Part shown: piece by piece, positions 36,593 to 44,825 of the stretch
How the letters are laid out: each line of letters starts with the position of its first letter
How positions within the stretch are numbered: the stretch's first letter is position 1
Source of the DNA: CBDCWT01 sp965223305
Lineage (GTDB): Bacteria; Planctomycetota; Planctomycetia; Pirellulales; Pirellulaceae
Length of the DNA: 64,000 nt
Direction of reading: 5' to 3'
Assembly (NCBI GenBank): GCA_965223305.1
Contig: CBDCWT010000086.1
Location: 192,137 to 256,136 of the forward strand
Notes under the pieces: model-generated
Told to the model about the DNA's origin: nothing
What the model saw: only the letters and a program-made list of their open reading frames with translations
Databases searched by the model: none
Position numbers and translations under genes: made by a program

Positions 36593-37744
36593 TCATCGAT
36601 ACGCTTCGCGGTAGAGCGTCAACAGTTCTTGTTCGCCAACCGTCCGAGGATTAAAAGTCGCCGTCCATTGAGAGGCTGCACCTTGGGCCAACTCGGCTAA
36701 ATGGTCTTCGGCGACACCGCAGTCAGAGATGCAGGTTGCCAACTCGGCCTTGCTGACCAAACCGGCAACGAAATCAGCTAATCCAGCGGCGTCTGTACAG
36801 GGTGGCAATCCGTTCCCCTGGCTGCCAGCATTAAGGAGATCTCGGTACCAATGGCCGACTTCCTCGGCGTTGAATCGGATGACGTGCGGTAGCATGATTC
36901 CAATTGCTTCGCCATGCACGATTCCGTACGTCGCCGTCAGCGGGTTGGCTAACGCGTGCGTCGCACCCAACATCGAGTTCTCGATGGCCAAGCCGGCGAA
37001 GCAGGCACCCAGCTGCATACCGCTACGGGCCTCTAAATCCTGGGGGTCGTCCAGCACGCGGGCGAAGTTCGCCGCAAGCAGCTGCCAAGCCTCGCGGCTG
37101 AAAGCCAAGGATATCGGGTTGCGGCGCTTGGTTACGGATGTTTCCAGCGCGTGCGCGATGGCGTCGATACCGGTCAGGGCGGTGACCCTGGCCGGTTGCG
37201 TGAGTGTCAGTTGTGGGTCCAGCAACGCAATGCGGCAGGCTGCTTTCTTGTCCCCGCAGGCCATCTTGACCTTGGTCGCGGCATCTGAGATTAACGCGAA
37301 TGACTGGGCTTCACTGCCGGTACCAGCGGTCGTCGGCACGGCGATCATCGGCAACATCGGTCGCAGCGCTTTGCCCACGCCCCAATAGTCGCTCATCGCC
37401 CCGCCGTTGCTGAACAGAAAATTAACCCCTTTGGCACAGTCCATGGCACTGCCACCGCCGAGTCCGATCAACAACTCAGGACTATGGCGGCGAGCCACCT
37501 TGGTCGCGGCGTCGACGTCATCGGTGGTGGGATTCTCGTGCACGTCCGTAAAGCAATGAACTTCGATGCCCGCCTTTTCTAGTGCCTCGATGCCCAACGC
37601 CGTGTGCCCCGCTTCGAGGACTCCTGGGTCGCTGATCAACAAAACGCGGCGTGCTCCTAGCTCCGAAGCGAGTTCGCCGAGCGTTGCAAGCTTGCCAACG
37701 CCGAAGACGATGCGCGTTCTTGGTTGGAAGTCGAAGGGGATCAC
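36593..37744 (-). CDS. Iron-containing alcohol dehydrogenase
   Basis: This 383-residue group III Fe-ADH has NAD(P)-binding GLGGGSAMDCAKG and PTTAGTGSEAQ, metal-ligand histidines in GATHALANPLTATYGIVHGE, and an Asp in the preceding helix region. I chose the GTG at 37744 because MIPFDFQPRTRIVFG fits the family N-terminus and gives a typical length; a TTG at 37816 is an alternative. The enzyme interconverts aldehydes and alcohols. It directly follows the aldehyde dehydrogenase gene, consistent with sequential reduction. Confidence 0.9.
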   Translation of the reverse strand: MIPFDFQPRTRIVFGVGKLATLGELASELGARRVLLISDPGVLEAGHTALGIEALEKAGIEVHCFTDVHENPTTDDVDAATKVARRHSPELLIGLGGGSAMDCAKGVNFLFSNGGAMSDYWGVGKALRPMLPMIAVPTTAGTGSEAQSFALISDAATKVKMACGDKKAACRIALLDPQLTLTQPARVTALTGIDAIAHALETSVTKRRNPISLAFSREAWQLLAANFARVLDDPQDLEARSGMQLGACFAGLAIENSMLGATHALANPLTATYGIVHGEAIGIMLPHVIRFNAEEVGHWYRDLLNAGSQGNGLPPCTDAAGLADFVAGLVSKAELATCISDCGVAEDHLAELAQGAASQWTATFNPRTVGEQELLTLYREAYR

Positions 37745-37852
37745 GCTGGATAGGACAGTGAGAGGATGGAGAGTCTTCAGTGGCCAATCGTCACCGCTCG
37801 ACCACGGCGTGGACAAATCGGTTCGGCGGTGACAGCCCCAGACGACAGAGGA

Positions 37853-39307
37853 TTAATTCGTTGCTGTTTGTGGCAGCGTGGCTTCCCGTTCTTCCGACAT
37901 TTGGTAAGCCCGCGAGCGGAAGAGGAAGTCAATAATATTGCCCTCGTGCGGCTGCAGCCAATTCAATTTAGTTGTCGGCAGCGGACCGATGTTCAGTCGG
38001 TCGATATGGGTCGCATTGGTCAGTTCGCCGATCCACTCCTCGTTTTGGGTGATGGCTGTCCCGACAAGCGTCGGTCCGATCCGGGCCAACATCTGCTCTT
38101 GTGGACACTGAACCACGGTGGAGAACGGAAACATATATTCTTTCTTGGCGATCTCCTTCTCCGGTGAATCGCAGTGAACCACCATTGGGCGCAGATAGGC
38201 GCAGCGTTCTTGTTCGACGAGCCGCTGACCGTGCTCGGCGGTCATGTGCGTCACGCCGGCTTCCTGGAGGTCACTTTCAATCATCCCCCAGACGGCATTG
38301 GCCATACCCGGCACCGTGAAAGCGGCGAGCGCAGCATCCGGATCGCCCGGAGGTTTGACTTCGATCGGTCCGATCCGGGCCGCGATGGCTTCGGCAATCT
38401 CTCTGGTGTGGCGTGATGCCCAGATGCCCGAGCAGTTGATGCATCCTCGACCGCTGTTGATGTAGATACTCTCCACCATGATGTCGAGATATCGTTCCCA
38501 ATCATCGACTTCGTCGTCACCCAGCAGGATCTTCGAGAAGCCGGGCCCGTGCGCCTGAACGCGGGGGTTGCCTTTGTATTGCTCGACCGTGGCAGTGCCG
38601 CCAAAAATCATGGCTCGCTCGCTGGCGCTCAATACAGCCGCTCCCGCTTCTGGTCCCCCCGGATAGAGCGCGAACACTTCGGATGGTATTCCTGCTTCGA
38701 CGAAAGCCGCCATCATGCGGTAGGGGGTCCACGGTTCCTGTGGGCCGGGCTTGAGAATCAAGCCTAACTGCAACGGGATTGCGGGCAGCCACAACGTGTG
38801 GACGCCAGGCGAGTTAGACGGCAAGACCGCGCTCAGAGCGGATGCCTGAGCTTGGTAGCTGACCACCACCCCTCGGCCCTCAACGCCATAACCGCGGCTG
38901 AGGATGTCCAGATCCAACCCACGGGTCAAGCAGTCGAGGATCGTGCTCATGTTTCGCAACACAAACGAGTTCTTGGACATGTTGGCCTGGCACATGTGCT
39001 CAGGCAGCCCTGTGGTAGCCGACTGTTGGTGTGCAAATTCAGCCGGCGATTGGCTACCGTCGCCGATCGGCAAGGTACCGCTTTCGTAAAGGTCCGCGGC
39101 GACCTTGAGCTTCTCGATGATCTCGCCGCAAGACATCTCCAAGAGCCGTCTCCGCGCTCGGTGCGCCTGCCGTAGGTCACGCTGGATGATCCCGCCGTTG
39201 GATTGGCTAACCTGTGCGATCGGCTCCCCCGTTGCGAAATGGAGCACGTTGTCTTTTTCGAGCGAGTCGTAAGGTTTACCCCAGCGAATGATTGGAATGT
39301 TCAGCAC
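37853..39307 (-). CDS. Acyl-CoA-reductase-like aldehyde dehydrogenase (LuxC/ALDH superfamily)
   Basis: This 484-residue ALDH-superfamily enzyme has a Rossmann region with PSNSPGVH (163-170) and LILKPGPQEP, the IFGGTAT turn, and a catalytic cysteine at 289 in NSGRGC, matching ALDH NxGQxC. The start is GTG at 39307 with AAAGGAG upstream. Similarity in kind to acyl-CoA reductases and its place between an acyl-adenylating enzyme and an alcohol dehydrogenase suggest reduction of an activated acyl group to an aldehyde. It has no signal peptide or microcompartment-targeting helix that I can recognise. Confidence 0.83.
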   Translation of the reverse strand: MLNIPIIRWGKPYDSLEKDNVLHFATGEPIAQVSQSNGGIIQRDLRQAHRARRRLLEMSCGEIIEKLKVAADLYESGTLPIGDGSQSPAEFAHQQSATTGLPEHMCQANMSKNSFVLRNMSTILDCLTRGLDLDILSRGYGVEGRGVVVSYQAQASALSAVLPSNSPGVHTLWLPAIPLQLGLILKPGPQEPWTPYRMMAAFVEAGIPSEVFALYPGGPEAGAAVLSASERAMIFGGTATVEQYKGNPRVQAHGPGFSKILLGDDEVDDWERYLDIMVESIYINSGRGCINCSGIWASRHTREIAEAIAARIGPIEVKPPGDPDAALAAFTVPGMANAVWGMIESDLQEAGVTHMTAEHGQRLVEQERCAYLRPMVVHCDSPEKEIAKKEYMFPFSTVVQCPQEQMLARIGPTLVGTAITQNEEWIGELTNATHIDRLNIGPLPTTKLNWLQPHEGNIIDFLFRSRAYQMSEEREATLPQTATN

Positions 39308-39690
39308 CGTCGGTAAACTCCTTTCGTTTGCCGGAGATGAAAAACGCCGGCGCCAGGCAAAACTTGTCTAGCTAGGCTTTGTCGGAAAAGTAACTTCCCC
39401 CACCTAGCCCCTCCGGCAGGGAGGTCGTGCAGCTTCAAACTTAGTGCGTGATTTCGTCTTTCTTTACTCTTCCCTTGGGGAACTGGGAAACCGTGGGCTA
39501 ACGCCCAGCGGCTGATTGGGCGCGTAGCCGAACTCGCCAGAGTTTGGTGGACTGCATGAAGCGTAAAAGTTGCACAGCCTCCAGGGCAGAGAGGAATATA
39601 TCGTGTCCAGCCTGCCTTTGCTGTTTCCAATTCGTGCGAGGTCGCCAGCGCCTTGCTCGTCGATTTTTCGCCACGCGCCGACTGTCGTTG
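39308..39690. repeat. Gap with interspersed repeats inside the acyl-reduction cluster
   Basis: Bases 39486-39516 contain AACCGTGGGCTAACGCCCAG-CGGCTGAT. Bases 39522-39555 contain the CGTAGCCGAACTCGCCAGAG unit. Bases 39420-39478 (CGTGCAGCTTCAAACTTAGT, then GCGTGATTTCGTCTTTCTTT) are related to 41431-41480. The insertion separates the adenylating enzyme from the downstream genes by 383 bases, so the first gene may have its own transcript end. Confidence 0.7.
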
Positions 39691-40806
39691 CTAGTAGACG
39701 CCGACCGTTGTCGCGGTCGCAAGCTCGTGAAACGGCCGCACTCCACTGATCCCATCCCATGGGTAAGCGGAGTAGGGAGCTTCTCGCTCGCCTTCGTCCC
39801 GCTCGAGGAAGCCGGGTACGAAGAACTCCTTCGTCAAAGTCGTTAGCCGGGCTCGACCCGTTGCCCCATAGTCGACTACTTGCGCTGGATCGGCGAAATC
39901 AACGACCTCGACGACCGCCCGCGGCTGAGGCGCATAGTAAGTAATCTTGTAGCCGTCTTCAGCAGTCACCGGTTTGCTGCAGGCCAGACCCATGAGGGTG
40001 TTGCCATACGTTGGCGTCATGTAGATGCCACTCTGCTCCGGCGGTCCGCCAAAATACTCCTCGACGCAAAAGCGGGTCCACTGAGGGGTAAACTCAGTTC
40101 CCCCGGAGAAGATCCCGGTGATCCCCGTCTCGGCAAAACTCTCTCCTCGATCTTCCAACGCCTGGCACAACGACTCCAGCAACTTCGGCGTGGCAAACAT
40201 GCATTTGATGTCGTGGCCTGCCGACAGGACGGTCACCGCTTGGTCGATGCAGTGCCGCTTGTACTCTTCCAAATGCTCCATCCAGCCTTTCTTGATAAGC
40301 TTCACGACCCAACGGGGGTCGAGGTCGATGCAGAAGCAGATTCCGCCCCGGTGTTGGCAGAGGTGCTCGACTGCCAACCGCAAGCGGCGCGGCCCGGAAG
40401 GTCCCAGCATCAACCAGTTCGCGCCGCGGGGAAAGTACTGATCGGGCAGAGTCTCGCTGAACATCTCGTAGTCGATTCGAAAGTCGTCGACCACCACACG
40501 GCTCTTCGGAATCCCCGTGGTCCCACCTGTCTCGAAAACGAAAACGGGTCGATCGGCGTAGGCCTTGGGGACCCAACGCCGTACCGGACCCCCACGTAGC
40601 CACTCGTCCTCGAACAAGGGGAATTTCTTCAGGTCATCGAACGTCTGGACTTCCTTGAGCGGGTCGAACTTCAACTCGGATTTCTTCTCTAACCAGAAGG
40701 GGCACCCGGTTGATTCATGAAAGTGCCATTGCACGATTTCATGAGTGTGTGCGTCGAGCTGCTGACGGGCAAGATTGGCGGATGAGCCGGATTCCACTGC
40801 ACTCAT
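39691..40806 (-). CDS. LuxE/PaaK-like acyl-adenylating enzyme
   Basis: The ATG at 40806 (AGGAAA upstream) gives 371 residues; a longer in-frame N-terminus looks non-coding. It is an ANL-type adenylate-forming enzyme of the LuxE/phenylacetate-CoA ligase group, with the ATP-loop motif FETGGTTGIPKSR, an IFSGGTEF turn and TPTYGNTLMG in the aromatic/adenylate motif position. It appears shorter than a full PaaK, as is common for LuxE. It probably activates a carboxylate for the downstream aldehyde dehydrogenase or a protein carrier. Substrate unknown. Confidence 0.82.
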   Translation of the reverse strand: MSAVESGSSANLARQQLDAHTHEIVQWHFHESTGCPFWLEKKSELKFDPLKEVQTFDDLKKFPLFEDEWLRGGPVRRWVPKAYADRPVFVFETGGTTGIPKSRVVVDDFRIDYEMFSETLPDQYFPRGANWLMLGPSGPRRLRLAVEHLCQHRGGICFCIDLDPRWVVKLIKKGWMEHLEEYKRHCIDQAVTVLSAGHDIKCMFATPKLLESLCQALEDRGESFAETGITGIFSGGTEFTPQWTRFCVEEYFGGPPEQSGIYMTPTYGNTLMGLACSKPVTAEDGYKITYYAPQPRAVVEVVDFADPAQVVDYGATGRARLTTLTKEFFVPGFLERDEGEREAPYSAYPWDGISGVRPFHELATATTVGVY

Positions 40807-40997
40807 CGTGGGTTTCCTTGACAACTCTGAGGATGACGGAAAAGGCTGTTGGCCGATAGGCCGGGGGGGTGTACTTAGTCCCTTGAAAATACACAAGTTA
40901 GCGACTGACGGCAACCGCCTGTTAGAGGTTACAACGGGCCCGCAGGCGGCGTCATGCGTTTGATGAGGCACGAACATCCGCCGCGCATACGGCTCTA

Positions 40998-41285
40998 TCA
41001 GGCCCGCTTCCGCGGTCGCGGTTTGGCCTGGACTAGAAACAGCGCCACACAGCCAGCAGCAAGCACCAGGAAGGGTATCAGTTTGGTGCCGAAATTCTGC
41101 AGCGCGGCGCCTGGACTGTCGGATGTGAACAGGGCCGCCAGAAAAAAGCCCGTCGCGTTCACGATCGCGACGGTGGCCAGGATCTCCAACTTAAAGGGAT
41201 TGCCGAGCAGCACTAGCCCGACCACCGCTAACAAAAGACCGTTGACCAGCAACAGGCCCAAGATCACCGTTCCAATCGTGCCCAT
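40998..41285 (-). CDS. Small integral membrane protein, three predicted helices
   Basis: This 95-residue protein has hydrophobic segments at about residues 5-27, 33-53 and 68-86, with a basic tail KPRPRKRA. The start is the ATG at 41285. No family is recognised. It is 190 bases upstream of the adenylating enzyme on the same strand and could be co-transcribed. Confidence 0.65.
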   Translation of the reverse strand: MGTIGTVILGLLLVNGLLLAVVGLVLLGNPFKLEILATVAIVNATGFFLAALFTSDSPGAALQNFGTKLIPFLVLAAGCVALFLVQAKPRPRKRA

Positions 41286-42073
41286 CAGTTACCCCGCTTC
41301 CCCAAGTTCGTCCTGGACGCCGGGCCGCTCCCTGAGGCGACAACTATGCCAGCCTAAACCAAGGTGAATGAGCAAGTCAAATGGGCCCCACCGGCGGCAG
41401 CGGTAAGCGCAGATCAGTGCGACCGGAGGCCGTGCAGCTCTAACTTAGTGCGTGATTCTCGTCTTTCTTTACTCTCCCCTCGGGGAGAGTCGGCCCGAAG
41501 GGCCGGAGAGGGGGACGACGCCTCGGGCACGATCACTCCCGGGCAACCCTCCCCAGGACGCTACGCGTCCGACCCTCCCGCGAGAACGGGAGGGTGAAGT
41601 GGATGTCCGCAGGTTTGTGAAGCGCAAAAGAGCGGTAGAACAAGCGGCGCCAGCAGCCACCCCTGTGCATACGATTTTCCCACGCCGCGCTGTTCCGGCC
41701 TACTTTCTCGCGAACAGCCAATCGCAATTCCAGGGAGGACGGCCATCAGCGGAATGGGTTAGCCCGGGATTATTCATGAAGATCGTGGCGAGAGGTTGTA
41801 AGTATTGTGGCAAGGAAGGTGAGCAATTCTTCCGCAGGCGTATTGAAGCAATACGTCGAGGGAGAATTGTGAAGCATGACGAAGCCACGGATGGACTTAC
41901 GACCCTCGCAGCAGATCGCTCATGAATAATTCGGGTTAGCATCCGGTTTTGGGATGAACCGTGGGCTAACGCCCAGCGGCCTGATTTGGAGCGTAGCCGA
42001 ACTCGCCAGCGTAGCCGAACTCGCCAGAGTTTGGCGGATTGCCGACCCCTCCGTTGAGGAAGTCAACCGCAGG
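41286..42073. repeat. Repeat-rich intergenic region
   Basis: There is no gene in these 790 bases. Contents, left to right: a CTAACTTAGTGCGTGATTCT repeat related to 39436; inverted CTCTCCCCTCGGGGAGAG and CCCGAAGGG hairpins (about 41471-41510) and a CCCTCCCGCGAGAACGGGAG hairpin (about 41574-41593), common background repeats; the 180-bp palindrome at 41761-41937; then an AACCGTGGGCTAACGCCCAG unit and a tandem doublet of CGTAGCCGAACTCGCCAG at 41991-42030. Confidence 0.65.
41761..41937. repeat. 180-bp palindromic element, copy A
   Basis: The terminal inverted repeats are ATTATTCATGA and TCATGAATAAT. A central perfect hairpin CGTATTG-AAG-CAATACG is present, and intervening arms (GCAATTCTTCC with GGAGAATTGT; GTAAGT with ACTTAC; GAGAGGT with ACCCTCGC) pair imperfectly. 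The element can fold almost end to end. It has no ORF and resembles a non-autonomous MITE or large palindromic repeat. Copies B (53775-53952, opposite orientation) and C (57223-57402) are nearly identical. Confidence 0.85.
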
Positions 42074-42777
42074 TTAGCGGCCGAAACGATTGTTGTAATA
42101 GAACGGACCGCCCCGGTTGTAATTCACCGCGGGTTGCGTGTTGGCCCGCGCTGCATTGGCCGTATTGACAGGCGTATTGGTGTTGTTGGCCCGCACTACA
42201 GTTCCCGGGGCTGTTCCGGCAGCCGGATTTGACTCGTTGCCGGACTGAGCCCGTCGGCTGCTGAATCGCTTCGAGTGACCAGCGCGTTCCGCTGAGCCCA
42301 GTTTTCTTTACCCACTTCACTCCCGGGGCGAACAGGATCGAATCGATGTTCGAACTGTAGATGGCCGCTTTGCCCCAAGTTGTCTCCAAGATCAAACGGT
42401 CCATTTCGATGGCGCCGGTGATTGAATCTCCGTTTTGCAACACGACCGTGGTTGAACGGGACTCCTTCCTGAGCGAGCTTCACGGCCGGCCACTTCAGCG
42501 ACCCGGAATGTCGGTTTGGCCGAACGACGTCTTGAGCTTCAATGTCGGCGTTTCGAGTAAAGCCCCGCCCAGTGTAAACGACTCGTCTCTCAAGTAGACA
42601 GTGACCTGCGCGGGAACGCACCGTCGGTAGCGCACTGGCCACCGGCGCCGGTGTCGGCGATGTCGCTCTCGATTCATCAACCACTGCCCGGGCTTCCGTT
42701 TCCCTGAGCAAAACAGGGGCGCAGTGCCCAAGACCCGTTAAGGCCACAAGGCTGGTCCGCCAAAGTGCTCTTGCCAT
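42074..42777 (-). pseudogene. Degraded gene for an exported planctomycete hypothetical protein
   Basis: An ATG at 42777 opens a signal-peptide-like sequence (LWRTSLVALTGLGHCAPVLL). Coding sequence then hops frames: VTVYLRDESFTLGGALLETP with LKLKTSFGQTDIP, then VVLQNGDSITGAIEMDRLIL with TTWGKAAIYSSNIDSIL, and finally an Asn-rich C-terminus (PGTVVRANNTNTPVNTANAA, ending YYNNRFGR) with a stop at 42074. The paired NGDSITG- and FGQTDIP-type segments are a repeat style seen in planctomycete secreted proteins. At least three frame changes are needed. It follows the YTV gene by 13 bases, suggesting a former operon. Confidence 0.65.
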
Positions 42778-42790
42778 TTGCTTTCTCCCC

Positions 42791-44421
42791 TCAGGACAGA
42801 CGGTGGACTATCTTCCGCAACAACGGCTGCAACCACAACCAACCGTCCGGCTGCAGCCACCGATAGGTGCCATACGTGTAACCGCTGCTGCCTGTGCCAC
42901 AATCGGCGGACCCGCCGCTGCCGACACTGCCGCCACCGCAGGGGTACTCGGTTGTTTCTACAACTTGAGGCACCATGCGGCAGACTTGAACCTCTTCCAT
43001 CCTGACTACGGGGACCGGGACACTCACCGTGTAGGTTTCCGGTCTTCACGTCGGGAACCGTGTGATGGGTTGTGACCGTATAATTCTCCGTAGACGCCTC
43101 TGGCACCCGATACGAGTACGAGACTTCCTTCGTGCGTTTCTCCTGCGTGTAGCTGATAACGGGATAGGTCTCGCTGCGCGTCTCCTGGCGGTAGGTCAAC
43201 TTCTTGCTGGTGCGCGTGCGAACTTGGTCCTGGTATTCCACCTTCTTACCCATGCGGGTGCGTGTCTCGCTCTGGTAGCTCACGACCTTCTTGGTACCCG
43301 TGCGAGTCTCCGGGCGATAGACGAGATAAGAACACTGAACGGGGACCTGTTCCGAGTGTTGCTCGTAGACCGTGTACTGGATCTCGGTCGTTTTCTGTGT
43401 TTGTTCCACGACCGGCACCTGCTCGGTCTTGACATTGGGAACCCAGACGCGATTGCAGACCGTCGTCGTGTTGGGTACGTAGTATCCGCCACCGCAGCCC
43501 CCGCAACCGCTGCAACCGCCGTTACACTGTCCACAGCCAGCGCAACCACCGCAGCCGCCACGGCGCTGACAACCATAGTAGTAGCCGCCACAGCCCTGCA
43601 CTTCCGTAACTTGGTCTTCCCAGTGACCGTAGTCCTTGGTTACGGTCTGCATGCGGGTAACCGGCACGCAGTGCGTGACAGTTCGTGTCTTCGTCACCGG
43701 GACCGCGTTCGTGACCGTTCGCATCTGCGTCTCTGTTTCGACGTGGGGGGACGTTCACGGTGTAGTTGAACTCCTCGTCCTTCAGTACGGGGACTTGCAC
43801 CGTGTATTGCTCTTCGACGTCTACCACCACCGGAACTTGGATCGTGTACTCTTCCTGGACGTCTTCGTACACCGGCACCGTCACCACCCGGTCAACCGTC
43901 TTTTCGGTCTGCACCGGTATGCTCACCGTGTACTCAATCGTTTTCGTCTCTGTCTTAGTGATCCAGTTGGTCGTTGCCCGGACGCGTTTCCTCGGTCACC
44001 GGAACCGTCTTGTGAACGACGTAGGAACGGGTGCGTTCTTCAGTCCGGTACTCGGTCGAACAGACCGCGCGGGTCTCCGTTTCGTACTTCGGCACCATCA
44101 CGATACGAAGCCCCTTGATGGTTCCTGTCTCGATTGGCGTACGCGTGGAAACTGAAGATGTTGCTGGTCCGCAGTCGACTACGCCACCTGTTGAGGTCAC
44201 GCCGGACCCTCCCCAAGCGACCGTGCCGCCGTGGACTCCTCCACAAACCTCCCCCGCAATTGGCACTACCCACAGGAGCCGCCCGAACGATAGACCATGC
44301 TCGAGCAGGGGTCGTAACAACCCCCGCACCGCGACCGTCGCCACCATCCGCCCGCCTCGACGTCCGCCGCGACAAAAAACGCAATGACTCCCACCCAAAA
44401 TAGACCTGCCGCTCGACTCAT
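42791..44421 (-). pseudogene. Frameshifted YTV-motif, Cys/Gly-rich exported protein
   Basis: The ATG at 44421 encodes a signal peptide (AAGLFWVGVIAFFVAA) and a Cys-rich start. The reading then changes frame near 44270, 43980, 43745 (at a run of six G) and 43025. The joined product has many short YTV-type units (EEYTIQVPVV, EQYTVQVPVL, FNYTVNVP, ENYTVTTH), multiple TRT/VPVT repeats and a Gly/Cys-rich block. YTV motifs are known from planctomycete wall-associated proteins. The intact protein would have about 540 residues. It is either a true pseudogene or several sequencing indels. Confidence 0.75.
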
Positions 44422-44707
44422 CTACAGGCTCCTTCTCGTACAGCTAGGCAGAATGAGGACTATGAATCTGATAAATGCCGCCAAAATGCCCATGAAACGG
44501 TGTTCGGGCAAAATAGAGAAAGCAGGCGACGAGTTTATTGGCTGAGGAGTTTTTGTCAATTAGGATGATTGAGTATTTTGTGAAAAAAACATATTCTGCG
44601 TTGAATTGGTTGAATGGAGGCTTTTATGGAGGCCCTAAATCGCAGGCGATTGTCAGTTTGGGTAGTTTAGGGTGTTTAAGTTGAGTTTGTACGAGGTGAG
44701 CAGGCAG
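44422..44707. other. AT-rich intergenic region upstream of the TPR gene
   Basis: A roughly 290-base divergent gap, clearly more AT-rich than its surroundings. A weak promoter candidate for the TPR gene is TTGTCA at 44553-44558 and TATTTT at 44574-44579, with a short 15-base spacer. No repeat family is present. Confidence 0.35.
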
Positions 44708-44825
44708 ATGTCATCGATCAGTCTGGCCTTTCGATTGACCGCCGTGTGGATCTGGACGGGTGTTGTAGCCACGTTCGTGACGTTCATGGCGGCGGCCTGC
44801 TCCTGCCCAGAACGCCGCGGAGCCG

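Noticed and set aside
36593..40806. Bacterial microcompartment locus
   Set aside because: ALDH plus Fe-ADH is suggestive, but no BMC shell-domain protein or encapsulation peptide was seen.
37853..40806. Bioluminescence (lux) operon
   Set aside because: LuxC- and LuxE-like enzymes are present but no luciferase alpha/beta or LuxD-like gene.
43062..43769. 235-residue plus-strand ORF
   Set aside because: Antisense to the YTV repeats; the open frame results from repetitive codons.
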